From Meloidogyne chitwoodi (taxonomy: Eukaryota > Nematoda > Chromadorea > Rhabditida > Meloidogynidae), in contig JACZZP010000009.1 of the NCBI GenBank assembly GCA_015183035.1, forward strand, positions 310,001 to 374,000: a DNA stretch of 64,000 bases, given 5' to 3'. The translations under genes were made by a program, and so were the position numbers. The notes beneath the pieces are model-generated. The model was given only the letters and a program-made list of their open reading frames with translations. It did not search any database and was not told where the DNA came from. This document shows, in pieces, positions 57,727-64,000 of the stretch. How positions within the stretch are numbered: the stretch's first letter is position 1; each line of letters opens with the position of its first letter.

Positions 57727-57890
57727 AACTTTTACTTTTCTCTCAATTTAATTAATATTTAAAAAAATATTAAATTTTAGATTTATAAATATTTAAATTA
57801 AATTATTAAATTGTTCTGACTATAAAAGGAAAGGAAAAAACACTTTTTAATAGTCAACTTTAAAAAGTTGATGCAGCCAAGTAATAAAAA

Positions 57891-60241
57891 ATGGGTTCTA
57901 GTTTGTGTAAAGGAGAAAAAGTTTATGATGAACAATTAGACAAAGTAATTTTTTATATTTTTTTTATTAAAAAAATAATTTATTTTAAAGAATCAACAGA
58001 TAGAAATTGAATTACAAAAAGATAGGTTAGAACAACGCAAAATTGTTAAAATTCTTTTACTTGGAAGTGGTGATTCAGGAAAATCTACAATTGTAAAACA
58101 AATGAGGTTGTTCATTTTATTTTTTAATTTATTTGGGAATGTCCTTATTTTTGTCCTTAGATTTTAGTATTTTTTATTTTATCTATCTCCGAGATCGAAC
58201 ACGTAACCTTTGTTTTTTATTATCTTCTTTAGTTCATATTAATTTAATAATTAAATTGTGTATGTTGTTCTGTGGTTAAGTGCAAGTGTGTTAGGTTATG
58301 GTAAGTGAAAGTTTTCTTATTGGGTAGGTTCGAATCCTATCATCTCCGGTTTACTCTTTTTGTTCGGTTTTTTCATTTTTACATAAAAATAAGATTTATA
58401 AGATAAAAATGAACGTGTTATATTTTTATTTTGTTTAAAAATGTAAATTTTTTAGAATTCTAAACACCAACGGGTTCAATGAAGCTGAATTGATTAATTA
58501 CAGGTTTTCCCTTTCATTTTTAAATTAAAAAAGAAAAGAAATTTCAAAGGTATATGCTACATACAAACTACATTGGCTCTTTTAATTATATTGCCAAGGG
58601 AATTAATCAACTTCAAATTGACGTGCCTTCTCAAGAACGTGATTTGGTCAATAAATTTGAACATTCTTTTACCAAGTATATTGCTTTTTTTAATTTTTTT
58701 AAATCTTATTTTTAGATTTTTGGACTACGATGACTTAGAAATGATTAAATTGGTTGGTTAAAGGGATATTGAGTGGAAAAATACTCTTATAAAAATGGAG
58801 ACTTTCTATTTATTTTTACTTATTTAGATAAGTAAATTTCTCAGCTATACATGTGTTAATGCTGCATGTCAACGGTTAACTGAATTTTATGTTCCAGACA
58901 ACACAACATAGTTTAATTTTTAATTAATTATTTTTTAATTTAAATTTTTTAATTTAAGTTTATTAGCTGAATCAAATAGAATACTTAATTCTGAATATAA
59001 ACCAACTGATTCTGATGTAATACATGCTAGGGCATCAACTACAGGTGTTCATGAAGTTTGTTTTTTTTTAATTATTTTTTTGGGTTTAAAGAAGGGATAA
59101 TTAGGAAGCAGCCCCGGTAATCACTTAAAATGAGCTTGGTCCCCCCTATGCTTTTTTGATATTTGTTTGCCTGTAACTTGGCTCAAAAGTACTTTTGTGC
59201 TTCGAGAGTGGTATCATTCGACTCAGCGAGAAAAGCTCTTTCGAATGATATATAATTTGTCCATTAAAAAATTTTGTTGAAAAAGAATATTTTTTGGCTG
59301 ACGTGTACCCCTTCGTATGACACAAAAATTTTAATTTTTTATTTAACTAAATTTTGCGTGTTAATTTATTTTTCTTTTTTAGATAATGTTCAGCTTTCGT
59401 CGTTTTTGCATTAGGTTGATTTTTAAATTTTATTTTATTATTTTAAATATATTTTTTAGGCTTATTGACGTTGGTGGACAGAAAACAGAAAGAAGAAAGT
59501 GGATACACTGCTTTGGTATTTTTTTTAAATTTTTGTGAATTTTTTATTTATTTTAGACAATGTTTCCGCAATTCTTTATGTAATTTCCCTTTCCTGTTAT
59601 GATCAGTTTTTAGAAGAGGATCCTTCAATAAATAGGTTTAATAATTTTTTGAAATTATTATTTTTTAATTTTTAATTTTTTTTAAAGAATGGATGATTCT
59701 ATCGAACTGTTCAGAGCAATGTTTTATAATCAATTTCTGTTTAAAGTTATTTTTAAATAATTTAAAAAATATTAATTATTTTATTTTAGTGTTCTTTCAT
59801 TCTTTTTCTCAACAAAAAGGATTTGTTTGAGCATAAATTGAGATTTGTTCCTTTAAAAAAATTTTATCCTCTTTTTGAAGGTTTTTTTTAATTTTTAAAA
59901 ATATTTAAATTAAAAAAAAAAATAATTAAAGAATGCCTAAGAAATATTACAATAGATGATCAATATGGAGAAGCAGTTGAATTTATTAAAAAAATGTTTT
60001 TAAATGTAAAAATAATTAAAAAAGTAAAGAAAAATATTTTTTAAATTTAAAAAAGGTGAAAGAACCTGAAAGCAACAGGCATATTTACGCGCACGTTACA
60101 AATGCTACCGATACAAAAAATATAGGTAAATAATTTATTATAAAAGAGAGGGAAAATAAATATTAATTTTCAGAATTTGTGTTTGGAGCAACCTGCGATA
60201 TTGTTTTACAGCATAATTTAAGTAAAGCTGGAATGACTTAG
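57891..60241 (+). CDS. Divergent heterotrimeric G-protein alpha subunit
   Basis: Fifteen exons give 362 residues: 57891-57944, 57991-58106, 58456-58503, 58550-58675, 58716-58752, 58828-58910, 58959-59055, 59383-59414, 59460-59515, 59557-59635, 59688-59745, 59790-59880, 59932-60005, 60056-60125, 60174-60241. The start MGSSLC offers an N-myristoyl Gly and a palmitoyl Cys for membrane attachment. GTP-binding motifs are present: P-loop GSGDSGKST (usual GAGESGKST, so Glu is replaced by Asp), switch I ARASTTG, switch [18 protein letters not shown] with the catalytic Gln, NKKD, and ATCD. The C-terminus is HNLSKAGMT, not the CGLF of Gi/o, so it has no pertussis-toxin Cys. It resembles the nematode-expanded GPA class used in chemosensation more than the conserved Gs/Gq/Go/G12 subunits. 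Two exons end with in-frame stops only if read through the intron; the splices at 58752 and 58910 remove them. Confidence 0.92.
58261..58350 (+). repeat. tRNA-derived element in a G-alpha intron
   Basis: TTCTGTGGTTAAGTGCAAGT and an exact B-box GGTTCGAATCC, with a longer spacer than a tRNA. Just upstream, ATCGAACACGTAACC reads as a B-box-like word on the opposite strand, hinting at a second, inverted copy. Confidence 0.5.
59209..59253. repeat. Family-1-like palindrome in a G-alpha intron
   Basis: GGTATCATTCGA is mirrored by TCGAATGATATA, 19 bp apart. It shares the GGTATCATTCGA end with the larger fold-back family. Confidence 0.55.
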
Positions 60242-60794
60242 AGAGAAAAAGGTTTTTTATTTTGTAATTCTGATTTGTATTTTTTTAATTAATAATAAAT
60301 TCTGATTTTTTAAAAATAAATTCTTGTTTTTTAATAATTAATTCTGATTTTTTAATAATTAATTCTGATTTTTTAATAATTAATTCTGATTTTTTAATAA
60401 TTAATTCTGATTTTTTAATAATTAATTCTGATTTTTGAAAAATAAATTCTGGTTTTTTAAAAATAAATTCTGGTTTTTTAATAATTAATTCTGATTTTTT
60501 TAAAATTAATTCTGATTTTTGAATATTATGATTTTTAAATAATTATTCTGCTTTTTTAAATAATAAATTCTGATTTTTTAAAAATAAATTCTGATTTAAA
60601 ATATAATAAATACAATAATCTGGCAATGAAACGGCGATAATAATTAAGGAGTGTAAAGGCCATGAAATAAAGAAAAGAAAGATACCTAGATTAGAGAAAA
60701 AGAGAAATTAAACTTTTTTCTTGGCTTTTTTTCTGCAAACTTTCACTTTCATTCATTGTCATGTTTGTTGAATTTGTTAAATTGTTTTACATTT
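60242..60794. repeat. TTTTTTAATAATTAATTCTGA tandem array in a short spacer
   Basis: Positions 60285-60600 are a tandem of roughly 22-bp units AATTCTGATTTTTTAATAAT, immediately after the G-alpha stop. The remaining ~150 bp before the next gene are unremarkable and must contain its promoter. Confidence 0.75.
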
Positions 60795-62268
60795 ATGCAT
60801 GAACGTAATATTTTTAAATTACGTCCTCCAAATCATGAGGAATTAGCTAAAAAGTATCCTCAACTTCGTCAAAAATGTTTTGTTGGTGCAAGTGGAAAGG
60901 TTTTTTCTTCTAATTTTATAATTTCTTATTGTTTTTAAGATTTGCATTGATTTTGTCGATGCTGAAGCTGTTCGTTTATTTACCGAAATACTTTTGCTTG
61001 AATATTTTGAATTGAATGTGTCCATTCCTAAAGGAGTTTTGGTTCCTCGATTACCGCAAAGACTAAATTATTTACTACTGATTGAAGATTTGATAGCTTT
61101 GAACAGTTTGGATGGTGACATTGTTGGGATTGATATTGGTATTATTTTTACTTTTTAATGTAGAATATTAGATTAACAATAATATGGCTCAGATAATTAA
61201 AAATGCCCTGATTCATTCAGAATTCAGGCAGTATAAATGTATGGGTCATTGCTTTTAATATGAAACTGGGGATTTTTTAATATTTGATTTGCAGGAACAG
61301 GTGCTTTGTGTATCTTCTCCTTACTTGGAGTAGTCCTAAATAGATGGAAATTTGTTTCTACAGAAATTTCCAGCAAATCAGTTCAAAATGCAAAAAATAT
61401 TTTACAAGAGAATTCACTGGATAAACTTGTCTCTTTGATTCATTCACAAATTGAATCATTCTTCAAGGTTTAAATTTCTTCAAATTTTTATTTTTGCTAT
61501 TTAGTATGTTTTTGAATTACCAGAATATGAATCAACAGTTTTCACTTTTTCTGTTTGTAATCCACCATTTTTTGATTTCACCGAGGCTGAACAGGTTTTT
61601 TAAGTTAAAAGTATTCTTAATATTTTAATTTTAGAAATTTTCAGCAATTGGAGATGTTTCTCTACAAAATTTACCAAATAAAAGGCAAGGTCAACCACAC
61701 TCTGGAACTACTGCTGTAGCTGAGGAAATTTCGTATAAAGTATTAATTTTGATTAAATTAGGTATTTGGGACCACACCGTTGTCTTTATTCAGAATATTT
61801 TTTAATTCTAATTTAAAGAAGTTGGGAAAATTTAGGGCCTCTTAGACTCCGATCCGAACAATACATGTCAATCTTAAAACACTCGTTGAAAATTGACATA
61901 GTATATTTCGAGATTGGGGAAGCTATAATAGAATAAAACATTGCCTTTAATTTTAATTTAAAAAACAAATCTAATTCTTAGGGTGGTGAGGTCAGTTTTA
62001 TCTGTCAAATGATAGAAGAAAGTCAGCAATTTGCTTATAAGACAAGGTTTTTTTAATTTTGATATTAAAAAAAAAATATTTATTTAGAATATACACAACA
62101 ATGATTGGAAAAGGCTCAAGTTTGCGTAAATTAAAAAATTTTATGGAAGAGAAGAAAATTAAAAATTATAAAATTTATACTTTAACGCAAGGAAGAACAA
62201 TTAGATGGGTTTTGGTTTGGACATTTTTTGATAATTTGATTCTTGATTTGAATTTAGATAAAATTTAA
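60795..62268 (+). CDS. mett-10: METT-10/METTL16-type RNA N6-adenosine methyltransferase
   Basis: Seven exons give 305 residues: 60795-60899, 60940-61138, 61295-61467, 61505-61594, 61635-61739, 61982-62046, 62088-62268. The start was set at MHERNIF because this aligns with the conserved METTL16 start; an in-frame ATG 39 bp upstream is possible. Features seen: PPNHEELAKKYPQLRQ, PRLPQRLNYLLLIEDL, the SAM-binding GIDIGTGALCIFSLLG, the catalytic tetrad in SVCNPPFFDF, and GRTIRWVLVWTF at the end of the catalytic domain. In C. elegans this enzyme methylates U6 snRNA and the 3' splice site of SAM-synthetase transcripts. The model ends soon after the catalytic core, whereas METTL16 proteins usually carry a C-terminal extension; a separate gene follows. 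Confidence 0.92.
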
Positions 62269-62357
62269 AATATTTTATCCTTTTTTATTTGTTTTTTTAT
62301 TTCAATTTTAATTTTTAATTTTTTAAATTTAAATTTATTTAATTTTTTGGGTAGAGA

Positions 62358-63056
62358 ATGTCCACCGTTTCAGTTTTTGAAGGCTTTCAGGTTTATTCAA
62401 ATCAATCCAAAAGGGTTTCAGTGGATCAACTTTCTAAACAACTTCCTCAACTTTTTTTAAAGAAAGATTCTAATCGAGTGGCTACTTTTGAATGCTCCAA
62501 ACAATTTCCATTGGACTCCTTAATTGATGGAAAAATGTTCAATCCTCTTCCTCTAAAAGAATATTTGATCAATTACTTGAAGAAAGTGGATGATGATGAT
62601 TCTATTTTAGACATGGCAAAGTCTTTAATTGAAAGAATTGTAAGGAACAAGGAAGAGAAGAATTTTGAAAGGGTATGAATTTTTATTTAATTTTTGATAA
62701 GTTGTGGAAAAGTTTAGGAGAAAGACCCACAGGTTCTTTAAAATTAAAAAAAATTTCAAATTTAAGTTACTCGACTTTGCTTTAGTCTTTATGGATTGCT
62801 GCGCTGAACGAATTAAAGGAAACATTTCAAATGAAATAATTGTGGCTTTACAAGAATTAAGCAAGGAATTGGAAATTTTGGTTTTTTATTTTAAATTTAA
62901 TTTATTTTTTAAATTAAATTTAATTTATTTTTTTAGTTGTCAAAAATTGAATCTTCAAAGAAAAATTCAGCAGAAACGTTGTTCATTTCGAAAATGGTTC
63001 CAACTGCTCCTTTAACTGATTATTACATTGAAAGAATTGAATTGAAAAAATTATAA
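62358..63056 (+). CDS. Unrecognised 182-residue protein, probable operon partner of mett-10
   Basis: Exons 62358-62672, 62767-62880 and 62937-63056 join in phase to 182 residues. No signal peptide or membrane segment is seen. The sequence is alpha-helical in style (DDDSILDMAKSLIERIV, ISNEIIVALQELSKELEILL) with a Lys-rich tail ending IELKKL. No family is recognised. The ATG lies 89 bp after the mett-10 stop on the same strand, with TTTTTTGGGTAG acceptor-like sequence just before it. That spacing and signal are what SL2-type downstream genes of nematode operons show. An alternative is that it encodes the missing C-terminal part of METT-10, but no splice donor before the stop was found. Confidence 0.6.
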
Positions 63057-63207
63057 TAAAAAGAGTTTATTTTTTTAATTTTTTTTAATATTTATATTCT
63101 AATTAAAATTTTTAAAAAATTTATTTTTTATTTAAATTAATTTGTTTTTCGACAATATATTTATTATTTTATTTTTTGCATTTTTTAAAATTATTTTTTA
63201 GCATCAA

Positions 63208-63827
63208 ATGATTTTATTATTCAAATATTCTTTTTTATTTATTTTTTCGCTTGCCAGTGCGCTTGATGATTTGCAGAATTTATTAATTTTTGATAATTTA
63301 CACAATGAAAGTTGCTTTACAAATTCTAATTGTCCGAAGGAAATGTTTTGCAAGGTTTTTATTTTTTAAATAAATAAATTAGAAAAATACGAATTTCTGA
63401 TTTTTTCGAAATTTTATTAACGAATTTTCTTTGAAAATTAGAGAAAAGAAATAGTGTACCATTTAAGTGAATTTTCTAAGAGACGTTTCTCTGATTTTAA
63501 TAGAAAAATGTCTTGTTGCAAAAAATTCTGATTTTGTCAGAAAAATATATTCTGATTTTGAAAAAAATTCTGAGAATAATTAATTCTGTTTTTGTCAGAA
63601 AAATTCTGAAAATAATTATGAATTTTTGAAAAATAAATAATTCTGATTTTTTCAGAAAAAATAAATTCTGATTTTTTCTAAAAGAATTCTGAGAATAAAT
63701 AATTCTGATTTTGTCAAAAATATATTCTCAATTTTTTCAGAAAAATTCTGAAAATAAATTCTGATTTTCTTTTAATTTTCAGAAGGATATTAACCTCTGT
63801 GTCTGCAATGAAGACTTTATTTTTTGA
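63208..63827 (+). CDS. Secreted Cys-rich protein, apparently frameshifted or short
   Basis: Exons 63208-63354 and 63783-63827 encode 63 residues: a signal peptide (LLFKYSFLFIFSLASA) and a cysteine motif C-x6-C-x5-C-x7-C-x-C (SCFTNSNC, CKKDINLCVC). The frame then stops at TGA 63825-63827 right after a six-T run. One base away another frame stays open to the window edge, so the gene is either a short peptide or a longer protein interrupted by a homopolymer length difference. The intron (63355-63782) is filled with AAAATTCTGATTTTTTCAG repeats. Function not recognised. Confidence 0.5.
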
Positions 63828-64000
63828 GTGATATAGCAATGTGTATAAAATCAAAAAAATTTGACAATTTTTCAATTCAAGGACCTTCAATAATTTATTT
63901 ATCTGAAAAAGAAGTTTATTTTAATTTAAAATTTGATGATTATAAAATTGGAATTAATAGTAATTGGGATTATGAGTGGATTATTTTAAATGGGAGTGGC
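63828..64000 (+). other. Open frame to window edge, likely continuation of the Cys-rich secreted gene
   Basis: From about 63830 one frame is open to the end and reads like protein (IQGPSIIYLSEKEVYFNL, INSNWDYEWIILNGSG), with mixed composition unlike the neighbouring AT-rich noise. It begins with SDIAMC, directly after the stop of the preceding exon in a different frame. Confidence 0.4.

Larger units (their letters stand above)
55389..57890. other. Divergent intergenic spacer
   Basis: Between the saposin gene (minus) and the G-alpha gene (plus). It contains two tRNA-derived elements (55870-55939, 57634-57726), a family-1 fold-back (56408-56615), and a further B-box-like TGTTCGAACAGC near 56837. 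No coding signal; open frames here are AT-rich noise. Confidence 0.55.

Noticed and set aside
58753..58958. G-alpha as a pseudogene because of stops at about 58759 and 58909
   Set aside because: Both stops fall in introns; splicing at 58752/58828 and 58910/58959 restores a full-length alignment with no gaps.
1..64000. CRISPR arrays, prokaryotic operons or phage-like regions
   Set aside because: All tandem repeats lack unique spacers of constant length, and every gene has spliceosomal introns.

Overview
This is a very AT-rich eukaryotic window. Genes are built from many short exons separated by mostly 40-60 bp GT..TTTCAG-type introns, and the encoded proteins are metazoan and specifically nematode in character (cuticle collagen, UNC-10/RIM, VAV, saposin-like secreted protein, nematode nucleotide-sugar transferase family). 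Base composition, intron style, a raised share of GC-AG introns and many small fold-back repeats suggest a tylenchid plant-parasitic nematode, most likely Meloidogyne or a relative. The taxon is an inference, not something read directly. All gene models below were assembled by eye from splice signals and reading-phase continuity, and every exon chain listed closes in frame.

Layout. 1-966 (-): N-terminal part of a beta-catenin/Armadillo protein with a complete phosphodegron. 4667-11703 (+): 39-exon P-glycoprotein ABC transporter. 13875-21750 (+): UNC-10/RIM active-zone scaffold. 21906-23942 (-): type II membrane nucleotide-diphospho-sugar transferase-like protein. 24561-25813 (+): membrane-anchored protein with weak alpha/beta-hydrolase (ABHD14-like) resemblance and no catalytic residues. 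25930-27561 (-): unrecognised type I membrane protein. 28430-31231 (+): secreted Thr-rich protein with a Cys-rich tail. 32866-35493 (+): aminergic-type GPCR. 36240-40061 (+): secreted FAD polyamine/spermine oxidase. 41151-43454 (+): cuticle collagen. 43927-50224 (+): VAV Rho-GEF (CH-DH-PH-C1-SH2-SH3). 51658-55388 (-): secreted protein with two saposin-B domains. 57891-60241 (+): divergent G-protein alpha subunit. 60795-62268 (+): METT-10/METTL16 RNA m6A methyltransferase, followed 89 bp later by a small same-strand gene (62358-63056), a spacing typical of a nematode operon. 63208-64000 (+): start of a secreted Cys-rich protein that runs off the window.

The genes are unrelated housekeeping, signalling, neuronal and secretory genes, not a functional cluster. 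Several sit in signalling pathways: Wnt/beta-catenin, Rho via VAV, a G-alpha subunit with an aminergic receptor, and RIM-dependent transmitter release.

Between and inside the genes is a dense layer of small repeats. It includes a hAT-type MITE with an 8-bp target duplication, at least two dispersed fold-back families, eight tRNA-derived elements, a pogo-like inverted-repeat element, a 33-bp satellite in unc-10 and short AT-rich tandem repeats whose type changes from locus to locus. No prokaryotic features, CRISPR arrays or credible functional tRNA genes were seen.
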